Shown: in pieces, positions 46,098 to 56,304 of the stretch
Layout: every line of letters begins with the position of its first letter
How positions within the stretch are numbered: position 1 is the first letter of the stretch
NCBI RefSeq assembly: GCF_002906155.1
Contig: NZ_MUJK01000002.1
Span: 124,001 to 188,000 of the forward strand
DNA length: 64,000 nt
Direction: 5' to 3'
From: Pseudomonas laurylsulfativorans
Lineage (GTDB): Bacteria; Pseudomonadota; Gammaproteobacteria; Pseudomonadales; Pseudomonadaceae
Made by a program: the position numbers and the translations under genes
The notes under the pieces: generated by a model
Told to the model about the DNA's origin: nothing
Databases searched by the model: none
The model's input: the letters and a program-made list of their open reading frames with translations, nothing else

Positions 46098-49000
46098 ATG
46101 GACCGTCTGACACGCATTTTGGCCGCACTGACCCGCTGGGGTCTGGGCCTGTGCGCGTTAGTTTTGGTGTTGATGGCGCTCTACGTCAGCCTTGGCCGGG
46201 AGCTGACGCCGTTGGTCGCCGAGTACCGTGCCGACATCGAATCCAAAGCCAGCGATGCCTTGGGCATGCGGTTGCAGATCGGCGAGCTCGAAGGCAACTG
46301 GCGTGGATTCGCCCCCATATTGATGGCTCGCGACGTGACGGTCGGCGAGGGCGCCAATGCCTTGCACCTGGATCAGGTGCGCGCGGTGCCGGACCTTTGG
46401 GCCAGTCTGCTGGCCCGTCAGGTACGCATCGCTCATCTGGAACTCAGCGGCCTGAAGATCAGCGTCAAGGAGGGTGACGACGGTCAATGGGCGCTGGAAG
46501 GTTTGCCGGTGCAACAGGATCAACCGACCGATCCGGAACAGTTGCTCAATCGCATGCAGATGATCCAGCAACTGTCGGTGCTCGACAGCCAGGTGACTTT
46601 GCAGCCATTCGCACATTCGCCGCTGACCCTGACCTACGTTGGCCTGAATCTGAAAACCGGTACGTCGCGGCAGCGACTCGACGCCCGCCTGACCCTGCCT
46701 GACGGGCAACCAGTGGCCATGAGCCTGCGCACCCGTATTCGTGCCAGTGAATGGAAGGACGGTGAAGCCGAGGTCTACCTGAGCCTGCCGCAAAGCGACT
46801 GGTCGAAGTGGTTGCCCGAGCGAGTGACCCAAGAGTGGACTTTTTCCGAGATCAAGGCCGGTGGCGAACTGTGGGTGACCTGGGGCAAAGGCACCTTGCA
46901 AAGCGCGGCAGTGCGCCTGAACGCGCCACAACTCAAGGGCGCGTACGCCGAGCGCAAGCAGATCCAGATCAACAATCTGGCGCTCAACGGTTACTTCCAG
47001 CGCAGTGCCGAAGGCGCGTCAGTGATTCTGGATTCCCTGGCGATGAACCTCGGCGAGACCCGCTGGGAAACGCATTTGCAGCTCACGCAAAGCGCGGCCA
47101 CTGATAAATCCTTAGAACTCTGGCACCTGCAAGCCGACCGGGTTGATCTCACTCCGCTGACCCCGCTGCTCAACGCGCTGGCGCCATTGCCAGAAGGTTT
47201 TGCCACGGTCGTCGAGCGGCTCAAAGTCACGGGGGGGCTGCGTAACGTGCTGGTCGACTTCCGTCCCAATGCCACCGACGACAGCAAGTTCGGCTTTGCC
47301 GCCAACCTCGACCAGGTAGGCTTCGATGCCTATCACGGTGCCCCCGCGGCGCGAAATGTCAGCGGCAGCATCAGCGGTGACCTGGGGCACGGCGAACTGC
47401 GCATGGACAGCAAGGATTTCATGCTGCACCTGGACCCGATCTTCGCCAAGCCGTGGCAGTACATTCAGGCCAATGCGCGGCTGACCTGGAGGCTCGATAA
47501 AGAGAGTTTCACCTTGGTCGCGCCTTACCTGAAAGTGCTGGGCGAGGAAGGTAAGATTGCCGGCGACTTCCTGATTCGCCTGCATTTCGATCACACCCAG
47601 GAAGACTACATGGACCTGCGGGTCGGCCTGGTGGACGGCGACGGTCGTTACACGGCCAAGTACTTGCCGGCGGTCCTCAGTCCGGCGCTGGACGAATGGC
47701 TGCGCACCGCGATTCTCAAGGGCGCGGTGGATCAAGGCTTCTTCCAGTATCAAGGGTCGCTCAACCACGGTGCCGCGGACGTCGATCGCAGCATCAGCCT
47801 GTACTTCAAGGTTCACGATGCCGAACTGGCCTTCCAGCCGGGCTGGCCCCATGTCAGCAAGGTCAGCGGCGATGTGTTTGTCGAAGACAGCGGCGTGCGG
47901 GTTCTGGCCAGCAAGGGCCAATTGCTCGACACCCAGGTCAACGATGTTTACGTCAACATTCCTCATGTGCCGGCCGGGCAGACCGTTCATTTGTTCCTCG
48001 ATGGTGGATTTGCCGGCGGTTTGGGCGATGGCCTGAAAATCCTCCAGCAAGCGCCGATCGGCACCGGGCCGACCTTCGCCGGTTGGGAAGGCGAGGGAGA
48101 TCTGCAAGGCAAGTTGAAGCTGGATATCCCCCTGGCAAAGGGCGAAGAGCCGAAGATCCTCGTCGATTTCAAGACCGCCAAGGCACGCTTGAAACTGGCC
48201 GAACCCGTGCTGGAACTGACTCAGCTCAAGGGTGACTTCCGTTTCGACAGCGGCAAAGGCCTGAGCGGGCAGAACATCAGCGCACGGGCGTTCGACAAAC
48301 CGGTCACCGCACAGATTTTTGCCGATGGCAGCCCGGGTAAACTCAATACCCGGGTGACCGCGTCGGGCCAGGTCGAGGTCAAGAAGCTGACGGACTGGCT
48401 GCAGGTGACCCAGCCTCTGCCGGTGAGCGGCGTGATCCCTTATCAACTGCAGCTGACCCTGAATGGCGCCGACAGCCAGTTGCTGGTCAATTCCAGCCTC
48501 AAGGGCGTGGCCGTCGATTTGCCTGCACCGTTCGGCATGACCACCGATACCGGGCGCGACACGATGTTTCGCATGACCTTGCAGGGCGACGAGCGGCGCT
48601 ATTGGGTCAACTACGGGGACCTGGCGAGTTTTACGTTCGCAGCCCCGGCCAGCAATTTCGCCGACGGTCGCGGGGAGTTGGTCCTCGGTGGCGGCGAGGC
48701 CGTGTTGCCTGGCACCAAAGGCCTGCGGATACGGGGCGTGCTATCGGAGCTGGACGTTGGCCCATGGAGGGATCTGGTGGATAAATACGCCGGACAGGAC
48801 CCCGGCGGCAGCGCCAAGCAATTGCTCAGCGGCGCGGATTTCAAGGTGGGCAAGCTCAGCGGTATCGGCACTACGCTCGATCAGGCTTCGATCCAGGTGA
48901 CGCGCAAGCCTTCCGCCTGGGCGCTGCAACTCGACAGCCAGCAGATTAAGGGCGGTGCAAACCTTCCCGATTCGAAGGCCACGCCAATCACGATCAATCT

Positions 49001-49901
49001 GCAAACGGTGCGTCTGCCCGCACCAGACCCGGCCGTGCAGGCCGATGAAAACTCGCCGGATCCGCTGGCGTCGGTGGACCCGACGAAGATTCCCGCGATG
49101 GATATCACCATCAATCAGTTGTTCCAGGGGCAGGATCTGGTGGGGGGCTGGTCGCTGAAGATTCGTCCGACGGCCAAAGGCATCGTGTTCAACTCGCTGG
49201 ACCTGGGCCTCAAAGGCATGTTGTTGGTGGGTAGCGGTGGCTGGGAAGGCGTGCCCGGCGCCAGCAACAGTTGGTACAAGGGGCGCATCAGCGGCAAGAA
49301 CCTGGCGGATGTGCTCAAGGGCTGGGGGTTTGCGCCGAGCGTCACCAGCCAGGACTTTTATATGGATGTCGATGGCAGCTGGCCGGGCTCGCCGGCCTGG
49401 GTGGCGACCAAGCGTTTCTCCGGCACGCTCGATGCGACGCTCAATCAGGGCCAGTTCGTCGAGGTCGAAGGCAGTGCCCAGGCACTGCGAGTGTTTGGTT
49501 TGCTCAACTTCAACTCCATTGGCCGGCGCCTGCGCCTGGATTTCTCCGACCTGTTCGGCAAAGGCCTGAGTTATGACCGGGTCAAGGGGTTGCTCGTCGG
49601 GACGAATGGCGTGTATGTCACCCGAGAGCCGATCCGGCTGACGGGGCCGTCGAGCACTATCGAACTCGACGGCACCCTCAACATGGTGGCCGATCAGATC
49701 GATGCGAAACTGATGGTGACCTTGCCGGTGACCAACAACTTGCCGATTGCCGCACTGATCGTCGGTGCACCGGCGGTCGGCGGGGCGCTGTTCCTGATCG
49801 ACAAGCTTATCGGTGACCGGGTCGCCCGTTTTGCCAGTGTGAAGTACACCGTCAAGGGGCCGTGGAAAGAACCGAAAATCACCTTCGACAAGGCTTTTTG
49901 A
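46098..49901 (+). CDS. yhdP: YhdP-family AsmA-like phospholipid transport protein
   Basis: 1267 residues. One N-terminal transmembrane helix (about residues 13-32) anchors a very long periplasmic beta-rich domain of the AsmA-like/DUF3971 type. It ends in a C-terminal hydrophobic helix region (NLPIAALIVGAPAVGGALFL). In E. coli YhdP bridges inner and outer membranes and moves phospholipids together with TamB and YdbH. I set the start at 46098 (MDRLTRILAALTRWG). It follows rng by about 75 bases, an arrangement shared with other Pseudomonas. Confidence 0.92.
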   Translation: MDRLTRILAALTRWGLGLCALVLVLMALYVSLGRELTPLVAEYRADIESKASDALGMRLQIGELEGNWRGFAPILMARDVTVGEGANALHLDQVRAVPDLWASLLARQVRIAHLELSGLKISVKEGDDGQWALEGLPVQQDQPTDPEQLLNRMQMIQQLSVLDSQVTLQPFAHSPLTLTYVGLNLKTGTSRQRLDARLTLPDGQPVAMSLRTRIRASEWKDGEAEVYLSLPQSDWSKWLPERVTQEWTFSEIKAGGELWVTWGKGTLQSAAVRLNAPQLKGAYAERKQIQINNLALNGYFQRSAEGASVILDSLAMNLGETRWETHLQLTQSAATDKSLELWHLQADRVDLTPLTPLLNALAPLPEGFATVVERLKVTGGLRNVLVDFRPNATDDSKFGFAANLDQVGFDAYHGAPAARNVSGSISGDLGHGELRMDSKDFMLHLDPIFAKPWQYIQANARLTWRLDKESFTLVAPYLKVLGEEGKIAGDFLIRLHFDHTQEDYMDLRVGLVDGDGRYTAKYLPAVLSPALDEWLRTAILKGAVDQGFFQYQGSLNHGAADVDRSISLYFKVHDAELAFQPGWPHVSKVSGDVFVEDSGVRVLASKGQLLDTQVNDVYVNIPHVPAGQTVHLFLDGGFAGGLGDGLKILQQAPIGTGPTFAGWEGEGDLQGKLKLDIPLAKGEEPKILVDFKTAKARLKLAEPVLELTQLKGDFRFDSGKGLSGQNISARAFDKPVTAQIFADGSPGKLNTRVTASGQVEVKKLTDWLQVTQPLPVSGVIPYQLQLTLNGADSQLLVNSSLKGVAVDLPAPFGMTTDTGRDTMFRMTLQGDERRYWVNYGDLASFTFAAPASNFADGRGELVLGGGEAVLPGTKGLRIRGVLSELDVGPWRDLVDKYAGQDPGGSAKQLLSGADFKVGKLSGIGTTLDQASIQVTRKPSAWALQLDSQQIKGGANLPDSKATPITINLQTVRLPAPDPAVQADENSPDPLASVDPTKIPAMDITINQLFQGQDLVGGWSLKIRPTAKGIVFNSLDLGLKGMLLVGSGGWEGVPGASNSWYKGRISGKNLADVLKGWGFAPSVTSQDFYMDVDGSWPGSPAWVATKRFSGTLDATLNQGQFVEVEGSAQALRVFGLLNFNSIGRRLRLDFSDLFGKGLSYDRVKGLLVGTNGVYVTREPIRLTGPSSTIELDGTLNMVADQIDAKLMVTLPVTNNLPIAALIVGAPAVGGALFLIDKLIGDRVARFASVKYTVKGPWKEPKITFDKAF

Positions 49902-49970
49902 GGTCCTATTGAAAAGGCACTCGGCAAGCCTATGGAGTAGCATGGCCGCATACGATTCCAGGAGTGCGCC

Positions 49971-50825
49971 ATGTCTGTAGCGGTGATTCAAATGGTCAGC
50001 CAGAGCGATGTGCTGGCCAATCTGGCCCAGGCCCGTCGGTTGCTCGAACAGGCGGCCACCGGTGGCGCGAAACTGGCGGTTTTGCCGGAAAACTTCGCTG
50101 CCATGGGGCGACGCGACGTTGCTGACATCGGGCGCGCCGAAGCACTGGGCGAAGGCCCGATCCTGCCCTGGTTGAAACAGACCGCACGCGACCTCAGGTT
50201 ATGGATTGTGGCCGGCACATTGCCGTTGCCGCCGGTGGATCAGCCGACGGCCAAGGCGCATGCCTGCTCGTTGCTGGTCGATGACCAGGGCGAAACGGTG
50301 GCGCGCTACGACAAGCTGCACCTGTTCGACGTCGACGTGGCGGACAATCGTGGCCGTTATCGTGAATCCGATGACTATGCTTATGGCAGCGGGGTGGTCG
50401 TAGCGGACACACCGGTCGGCCGGGTCGGGCTGACAGTCTGCTATGACCTGCGCTTTCCCGAGCTGTACAGCGAACTGCGCGCTGCCGGCGCGGAACTGAT
50501 TACCGCCCCTTCGGCCTTCACGGCGGTGACCGGCGCGGCGCACTGGGATGTGCTGATTCGTGCGCGGGCCATCGAGACCCAGTGTTACGTGCTCGCGGCT
50601 GCCCAGGGCGGGACGCATCCGGGGCCACGGGAAACCTTTGGCCATGCCGCCATCGTCGACCCCTGGGGGCGTGTGCTGGCGCAACAGGATCAAGGCGAGG
50701 CCGTGCTGCTGGCCGAACGCGACAGCAGCGAACAGGCGTCCATCCGGGCGCGGATGCCGGTGTCCAGTCACCGGCGCTTTTTCTCGCAGGGCGCTCAGCG
50801 ACCTGCATCAGAACGACGAATTTAA
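49971..50825 (+). CDS. Carbon-nitrogen hydrolase (nitrilase family, Nit1-like amidase)
   Basis: 284 residues. The catalytic triad is E40 in VLPENFAAMG, K115 in YDKLHLFD and C157 in LTVCYDLRFPELY. The family pattern and position in front of tldD suggest an amidase of deaminated glutathione or a similar omega-amide; this is by homology only. The ATG follows CAGGAGTGCGCC. It stands between yhdP and tldD, probably one transcript with tldD (12-base gap). Confidence 0.9.
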   Translation: MSVAVIQMVSQSDVLANLAQARRLLEQAATGGAKLAVLPENFAAMGRRDVADIGRAEALGEGPILPWLKQTARDLRLWIVAGTLPLPPVDQPTAKAHACSLLVDDQGETVARYDKLHLFDVDVADNRGRYRESDDYAYGSGVVVADTPVGRVGLTVCYDLRFPELYSELRAAGAELITAPSAFTAVTGAAHWDVLIRARAIETQCYVLAAAQGGTHPGPRETFGHAAIVDPWGRVLAQQDQGEAVLLAERDSSEQASIRARMPVSSHRRFFSQGAQRPASERRI

Positions 50826-50837
50826 GGCGTAAAGCAT

Positions 50838-52280
50838 ATGAGCGAGTTGTTGTCCTCAGTCAGTGAACACCTGCTGGCGCCCGGTGGCGTCACGATCGAG
50901 AGCCTGCAAGGCGTGCTCGGCGATCTGGCCGGGCCGGGCATCGATGCGGCCGACCTGTATTTCCAGGGGCAGATCTCCGAGTCCTGGGCGCTGGAAGACG
51001 GCATCGTCAAGGAAGGCAGCTTCAACCTTGACCAAGGTGTGGGCGTGCGCGCGCAATCAGGCGAAAAAACCGGTTTTGCCTACAGCAATGCCATCACCCT
51101 TGAAGCCTTGGGCGCGGCGGCGCGTGCCGCCCGTTCGATTTCCCGGGCCGGGCAACACGGCACCGTGCAGGCGTTCACCAGCCAGGATGTTGCGCAGTTG
51201 TATGCACCGGACAATCCGCTGGAAGTGCTGACCCGTGCCGAGAAAGTCGATTTGCTCAAGCGAGTCGACGCCGCGACCCGCGCCCTCGACCCACGCATCC
51301 AGCAAGTCACCGTGAGCATGGCCGGTGTCTGGGAGCGGATTCTGGTGGCTTCCACCGACGGCGGTCTGGCGGCGGATGTGCGGCCGCTGGTGCGGTTCAA
51401 CGTCAGCGTGATCGTCGAGCAGAACGGTCGCCGCGAACGCGGCGGTCATGGTGGTGGCGGGCGGACCGATTACCGTTATTTCCTCGGCGAAGACCGCGCA
51501 ATGGGCTATGCCCGTGAAGCGTTGCGTCAGGCGCTGGTCAACCTCGAAGCCATTCCGGCACCGGCCGGTACTTTGCCGGTGGTACTCGGTTCCGGTTGGT
51601 CGGGGGTGCTGCTGCACGAAGCCGTCGGTCATGGTCTGGAGGGCGACTTCAACCGCAAGGGCAGTTCGGCCTACAGCGGTCGCATGGGCGAGAGGGTTGC
51701 GTCGAAGTTGTGCACCATTGTCGATGACGGCACCCTGGCCGGTCGTCGCGGCTCATTGAGCGTCGATGACGAAGGCACGCCGACCGAGTGCACCACGCTG
51801 ATCGAAAACGGCGTGCTCAAGGGCTACATGCAGGACAAGCTCAACGCCCGCCTGATGGGCGTGGCGCGCACTGGTAACGGTCGTCGCGAATCCTACGCGC
51901 ACCTGCCGATGCCGCGCATGACCAACACCTACATGCTCGCCGGCGAAAGCGATCCGGCGGAAATCATCGCCTCGGTAAAACGCGGCATCTACTGCGCCAA
52001 CCTGGGTGGCGGTCAGGTGGACATCACCAGTGGCAAGTTCGTGTTCTCCACCAGCGAGGCCTACCTGATCGAGGACGGCAAGATCACTGCGCCGGTCAAA
52101 GGTGCAACGCTGATCGGCAATGGGCCGGAAGCCATGAGCAAAGTGTCGATGGTCGGTAACGACCTGTCGCTGGACAGTGGCGTGGGCACATGTGGCAAGG
52201 ATGGGCAGTCGGTGCCGGTGGGTGTCGGCCAGCCAACGCTGAAGATTGATGCGATCACCGTGGGTGGCACGGGTTCGTAA
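50838..52280 (+). CDS. tldD: Metalloprotease subunit TldD
   Basis: 480 residues. The zinc motif is [14 protein letters not shown] (HExxxH). TldD pairs with TldE/PmbA to form a heterodimeric protease that matures modified peptides such as microcin B17 and degrades CcdA. Here both subunits are encoded close together, separated by darP on the other strand. No TOMM-type peptide gene is visible nearby. Confidence 0.95.
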   Translation: MSELLSSVSEHLLAPGGVTIESLQGVLGDLAGPGIDAADLYFQGQISESWALEDGIVKEGSFNLDQGVGVRAQSGEKTGFAYSNAITLEALGAAARAARSISRAGQHGTVQAFTSQDVAQLYAPDNPLEVLTRAEKVDLLKRVDAATRALDPRIQQVTVSMAGVWERILVASTDGGLAADVRPLVRFNVSVIVEQNGRRERGGHGGGGRTDYRYFLGEDRAMGYAREALRQALVNLEAIPAPAGTLPVVLGSGWSGVLLHEAVGHGLEGDFNRKGSSAYSGRMGERVASKLCTIVDDGTLAGRRGSLSVDDEGTPTECTTLIENGVLKGYMQDKLNARLMGVARTGNGRRESYAHLPMPRMTNTYMLAGESDPAEIIASVKRGIYCANLGGGQVDITSGKFVFSTSEAYLIEDGKITAPVKGATLIGNGPEAMSKVSMVGNDLSLDSGVGTCGKDGQSVPVGVGQPTLKIDAITVGGTGS

Positions 52281-52293
52281 GAAGTGAGGCTGC

Positions 52294-52318
52294 GGGTGAG
52301 CTGCGAGGCAGCTCACCC
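52294..52318. terminator. Hairpin between convergent tldD and darP
   Basis: GGGTGAGCTGC (52294-52304), loop GAG, GCAGCTCACCC (52308-52318): perfect 11-bp stem. There is no T tract on either side; it probably ends both convergent messages. Confidence 0.6.
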
Positions 52319-52328
52319 GATTCGAGAA

Positions 52329-52853
52329 TTAACGCAGACCGCGTTGAGTCTCGTCCAGCTCACGGATGTACTTGAAGATTTTACGGCTGGAAGCAGGAGG
52401 CTTGTTTTGCGCAAGCTCATGCTGGGCCTGACGGATCAGGGAACGCAATTGCTGGCGGTCCGCGTCCGGGTAGTCGACGACGAACTTTTCCAGAACGGCA
52501 TCGTCGCCGGCGATCAGACGATCGCGCCAGCGCTCCAGGTTATGGAAGCGTTCGTTGTATTGACGGGTGGAGGCATCGAGTTGATCGAGCAGAACCAGAA
52601 TGGCGGCAGTGTCCTGATCGCGCATCAGTTTGCCGATGAACTGAAGGTGCCGTTTACGCGCGATGTTCGCGGTGTGCTTGGGCGCATCGGCCAGAGCCCG
52701 ACGCATTCCGTCGGTCAAGGGCAGTTTTGCCAGCAAGTCAGGCTTGAGTGTTGTAAGGCGCTCGCCCAGGTCAACCAGAGCATGCAGCTCGCGTTTGACC
52801 TGGGATTTGCTTTTTTCTCCCGTATCGAGGGAGTCGTCGTAAGAATCAACCAT
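52329..52853 (-). CDS. darP: Ribosome-associated protein DarP (YjgA)
   Basis: A 174-residue basic, helical protein with the DUF615 pattern [20 protein letters not shown] and [20 protein letters not shown]. In E. coli YjgA/DarP binds the 50S subunit during assembly. It is transcribed away from pmbA and toward tldD. The ATG at 52853 lies in a 108-base divergent region shared with pmbA. Confidence 0.93.
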   Translation of the reverse strand: MVDSYDDSLDTGEKSKSQVKRELHALVDLGERLTTLKPDLLAKLPLTDGMRRALADAPKHTANIARKRHLQFIGKLMRDQDTAAILVLLDQLDASTRQYNERFHNLERWRDRLIAGDDAVLEKFVVDYPDADRQQLRSLIRQAQHELAQNKPPASSRKIFKYIRELDETQRGLR

Positions 52854-52961
52854 GGTGGCAGTCCGCTAAGAAACGCCGCCATGATAACCAGTCGGGGGCC
52901 GCTTGTCCGGCCCGGTCGCTCGATGACCGTCACCGAAAGCAGAATTTGAGTGGAGAACAGC

Positions 52962-54308
52962 ATGAGTGCAGTTGAAAGCGTCGGCCCACAAGCGTTGCCG
53001 GCACTGCAGGAACAAGTCGAGCAGATCATCGCTGAAGCCAGTCGCCAAGGGGCCAGTGCCTGTGAAGTGGCGGTGTCACTGGAGCAGGGCTTGTCGACTT
53101 CGGTGCGCCAGCGTGAAGTCGAAACTGTTGAATTCAACCGCGATCAGGGTTTTGGCATCACCTTGTACGTCGGCCAGCGCAAAGGCTCGGCCAGCACCTC
53201 GGCCAGTGGTCCGGAGGCGATTCGCGAAACGGTTGCCGCTGCACTGGCCATCGCCAAGCACACTTCGGAAGACGAAGCCTCGGGCCTGGCGGATGCCGCG
53301 CTGATGGCCAGGGACCTACAGGAGTTCGATCTTTTCCACGAATGGGACATCACCCCGGAACAGGCCATCGAAAAAGCCTTGATCTGTGAAGCGGCGGCCT
53401 TCGATGCTGACGCTCGGATCAAAAACGCCGACGGCACGACCCTCAGCACTCACCAAGGCTGCCGTGTTTATGGCAATAGCCACGGGTTTATCGGTGGTTA
53501 CGCATCGACCCGGCACAGCTTGAGCTGCGTGATGATCGCCGAAGCGGACGGCCAGATGCAGCGTGATTACTGGTACGACGTGAATCGGCAGGGCAATCTG
53601 CTGGCCGATCCGGTCAGCATCGGCCAGCGTGCCGCGCAACGGGCGGCGAGCCGTCTGGGCGCGCGTCCGGTACCGACCTGCGAGGTGCCGGTATTGTTTT
53701 CCGCAGAGTTGGCGGGTGGCCTGTTCGGCAGTTTCCTGTCGGCGATTTCCGGTGGCAGCCTGTATCGCAAGTCTTCGTTCCTTGAGGGTACTCTCGGTCA
53801 GAAGCTGTTTCCGGAGTGGCTGACCATCGACGAGCGTCCGCATCTGATGCGAGCCATGGGCAGCGCAGCGTTCGATGGTGATGGTTTGGCAACTTATGCC
53901 AAACCGTTCGTCGAAAAAGGCGAACTGGTCTCGTACATCCTTGGCACTTACTCCGGCCGCAAGCTCGGCATGCCGAGCACCGCCAACGCCGGCGGCGTGC
54001 ACAACCTGTTCGTCACCCATGGCGATGAGGATCAGGCGGCCTTGCTGCGGCGCATGGGACGCGGGCTGTTGGTCACCGAGTTGATGGGGCAGGGACTGAA
54101 CATGGTCACCGGCGATTACTCCCGAGGCGCGGCGGGTTACTGGGTCGAGAACGGCGAAATCCAGTTCGCGGTGCAGGAAGTGACTATCGCCGGCAACATG
54201 CGCGACATGTTCAAGCAGATCGTTGCCGTGGGTAACGATCTGGAGTTGCGCAGCAACATTCGCACCGGTTCGGTGCTGATCGAACGGATGACGGTGGCGG
54301 GCAGCTAA
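52962..54308 (+). CDS. pmbA: Metalloprotease subunit PmbA (TldE)
   Basis: 448 residues, the non-zinc partner of TldD. Conserved elements include ETVEFNRDQGFGITLYVGQR and the C-terminal GTYSGRKLGMPSTANAGGVH, which frames the active cleft. The start at 52962 (MSAVESVGPQ) has GGAG six bases upstream; an upstream start at 52950 is less plausible. The TldD-like HExxxH is absent, as expected for the E subunit. Confidence 0.95.
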   Translation: MSAVESVGPQALPALQEQVEQIIAEASRQGASACEVAVSLEQGLSTSVRQREVETVEFNRDQGFGITLYVGQRKGSASTSASGPEAIRETVAAALAIAKHTSEDEASGLADAALMARDLQEFDLFHEWDITPEQAIEKALICEAAAFDADARIKNADGTTLSTHQGCRVYGNSHGFIGGYASTRHSLSCVMIAEADGQMQRDYWYDVNRQGNLLADPVSIGQRAAQRAASRLGARPVPTCEVPVLFSAELAGGLFGSFLSAISGGSLYRKSSFLEGTLGQKLFPEWLTIDERPHLMRAMGSAAFDGDGLATYAKPFVEKGELVSYILGTYSGRKLGMPSTANAGGVHNLFVTHGDEDQAALLRRMGRGLLVTELMGQGLNMVTGDYSRGAAGYWVENGEIQFAVQEVTIAGNMRDMFKQIVAVGNDLELRSNIRTGSVLIERMTVAGS

Positions 54309-54325
54309 GCCTCGGCCGCTTCACC

Positions 54326-54362
54326 AAAAGGCGCGCCACCCATTGGGTGACGCGCCTTTTTT
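54326..54362 (+). terminator. Rho-independent terminator of pmbA
   Basis: AAAAGGCGCG (54326-54335) pairs with CGCGCCTTTT (54351-54360); inner CACCCA/TGGGTG extends it. It is followed by further T (54361-54362). Confidence 0.88.
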
Positions 54363-54381
54363 ATTGGGTCTACACGATCCC

Positions 54382-54449
54382 TGTAGGAGCCCGGCTCGCC
54401 GGCGATGGCGATTCCAAAGCCGCCATCGCCGGCAAGCCGGGCTCCTACA
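54382..54449. repeat. REP inverted pair (GAGCCCGGCTCGCCGGC type)
   Basis: TGTAGGAGCCCGGCTCGCCG and CGGCAAGCCGGGCTCCTACA face each other about 30 bases apart. The core GCCCGGCTCGCCGGC is unlike the other three types in the window. Confidence 0.88.
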
Positions 54450-54453
54450 TAGC

Positions 54454-54482
54454 TTGTTTTGTTTCTCATTATCATTTAATAA
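54454..54482 (+). promoter_or_regulatory. fagA operon promoter with Fur box
   Basis: TTGTTT (54454-54459) and TAATAA (54477-54482) are 17 bases apart. Between and across them lies a Fur-like site: read on the minus strand, 54479-54461 is TTAAATGATAATGAGAAAC, about 12 of 19 positions agreeing with the consensus Fur box, including the central ATGATAAT. Fur-Fe(II) would block RNA polymerase here, fitting known iron-limited expression of the fumC-sodA operon in P. aeruginosa. Confidence 0.75.
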
Positions 54483-54512
54483 TAAATCTCATTACCGAAT
54501 GAGCCCCGGATC

Positions 54513-54920
54513 ATGAGTTCTGCCTTGCACGAGCATCCTTACCTCGAAAGCTGGCGCTGGATGAGTCGCCAGATCCGTTGCGCGATGAATCCCGACGAGC
54601 CTCGCCTGATCGACCACTACCTGGCCGAAGGCCGGTATTTGGCAGCTTGCACGGCAACCTCTCCCTGGACCGTCGCCGAAACATCCTTCCGTCTACTGCT
54701 CGATACCGCCGCCGATGTCGCGCTGCCGTGGCACTGGCGCACCCACTGCCTCGACCAGGCGTGGCGCCCACTGCGCGAACTCGAACGCCTCTCGTTGTGC
54801 AAATGCCGCCTTAGGCGCTGGCAGAGTTACACCTGGCAGCTCGCGACCTGCGAGTTGCAGCCCTCGATTCCATTAATTGAACTGGTGCAAGGATTTACAG
54901 ATGACCAAGACACGTATTGA
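54513..54920 (+). CDS. fagA: Fur-associated gene A protein
   Basis: A 135-residue protein of unknown biochemical function, first in the iron-starvation operon fagA-fumC-orfX-sodA. It is rich in Trp and Leu (YLESWRWMSRQIRCAMNP, LPWHWRTHCLDQAWRPLREL) and shows no signal or transmembrane helix. Identification rests on its place behind the Fur box, its size, and overlap of its last 20 bases with fumC. The ATG at 54513 has a weak ribosome-binding site. It may support fumarase or superoxide dismutase expression, but its role is not established. Confidence 0.85.
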   Translation: MSSALHEHPYLESWRWMSRQIRCAMNPDEPRLIDHYLAEGRYLAACTATSPWTVAETSFRLLLDTAADVALPWHWRTHCLDQAWRPLRELERLSLCKCRLRRWQSYTWQLATCELQPSIPLIELVQGFTDDQDTY

Positions 54921-56277
54921 GCGCGACAGCATGGGCGAGCTTCAGGTCCCGGAAGAAGCCCTCTACGGCGCACAGACGCAACGTGCGGTGGATAACTTCC
55001 CGATCAGCGGCAAACCGATGCCGGTTCAGTTCATTCGCGCGTTGATCCTCGCCAAGGCGGCAGCGGCACGCGCCAACGTCGAGCTCAAGCAGATCAGCGA
55101 AGCCCAGGGCAAAGCCATCGTCGACGCGGCCCAGGGCCTGCTGGAAGGCGATTTCATGCAGCATTTCCCGGTGGATGTCTTCCAGACCGGTTCCGGCACC
55201 AGCTCCAACATGAACGCCAACGAAGTGATCGCCACGCTGGCCAGTCGCTTGCTCGGCGAGGTGGTGAACCCCAACGATCACGTCAACTGCGGGCAGAGCA
55301 GCAACGACATCATCCCGACCACCATCCACGTCAGTGCGGCGCTGGCGTTGCATGAGCAATTGCTGCCGGCGCTGGCGCATCTGGTGCAGGTCATCGAGCG
55401 CAAGGCCGAACAGGTTCATCACCACGTCAAGACCGGGCGCACTCACCTGATGGACGCCATGCCGGTGCGCATGAGCCAGGTGCTCAATGGTTGGGCGCAG
55501 CAGCTCAAGGCCAACATCGGCCATCTGCAGGACTTGCAGCCAAGCCTGCAATCCCTGGCCCAGGGTGGCACGGCGGTGGGCACGGGTGTCAACGCCCACC
55601 CCGAGTTCGCGGCGCGTTTCAGCCAGCAGCTAAGCAAATTGACCCAGGTTGAGTTCCAGCCGGGCAAGGACCTGTTCGCGCTGATCGGTTCCCAGGACAC
55701 CGCTGTCGCGGTTTCCGGGCAACTGAAAGCCACCGCCGTATCGCTGATGAAAATTGCCAACGACCTGCGCTGGATGAACTCCGGCCCGTTGGCCGGCCTT
55801 GGCGAAATCGAACTGGAAGCCCTGCAACCGGGCTCCTCGATCATGCCGGGTAAGGTTAACCCGGTCATTCCCGAGGCGACCGCGATGGTCGCGGCTCAGG
55901 TCATTGGCAACGATAGCGTGATCACCATCGCCGGTCAGTCGGGCAACTTTGAGCTGAACGTGATGCTGCCGATCATCGCCCAGAACCTGCTGAGCAGTAT
56001 CGAGTTGCTGGCCAACTCCAGCCGCCTGCTGGGGGACAAGGCCATTGCCAGCTTCAAGGTCAACGAAAGCCGGATCAAGGAAGCGTTGTCACGCAACCCG
56101 ATTCTGGTTACCGCGCTCAACCCGATCATCGGTTACCAGAAGGCTGCCGAGATTGCCAAGAAGGCTTATCAACAAGGCCGACCGGTGATTGACGTCGCGC
56201 TGGAGCACACCGATCTTTCGCGCGGCCAGCTGGAAGAATTGCTCAACCCGGAAAAACTCACCGCGGGCGGCGTGTAA
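54901..56277 (+). CDS. fumC: Class II fumarate hydratase
   Basis: A 458-residue, iron-independent fumarase that can replace iron-sulfur fumarases under iron limitation. Diagnostic motifs are TGSGTSSNMNANEVIA, HVNCGQSSNDIIPT, GRTHLMDA and the family signature GSSIMPGKVNP. The start overlaps fagA by 20 bases and is preceded by AAGGATTTACAG. Confidence 0.96.
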   Translation: MTKTRIERDSMGELQVPEEALYGAQTQRAVDNFPISGKPMPVQFIRALILAKAAAARANVELKQISEAQGKAIVDAAQGLLEGDFMQHFPVDVFQTGSGTSSNMNANEVIATLASRLLGEVVNPNDHVNCGQSSNDIIPTTIHVSAALALHEQLLPALAHLVQVIERKAEQVHHHVKTGRTHLMDAMPVRMSQVLNGWAQQLKANIGHLQDLQPSLQSLAQGGTAVGTGVNAHPEFAARFSQQLSKLTQVEFQPGKDLFALIGSQDTAVAVSGQLKATAVSLMKIANDLRWMNSGPLAGLGEIELEALQPGSSIMPGKVNPVIPEATAMVAAQVIGNDSVITIAGQSGNFELNVMLPIIAQNLLSSIELLANSSRLLGDKAIASFKVNESRIKEALSRNPILVTALNPIIGYQKAAEIAKKAYQQGRPVIDVALEHTDLSRGQLEELLNPEKLTAGGV

Positions 56278-56304
56278 GCCCCGCTACCGCTTTGGAGGCG
56301 CACC

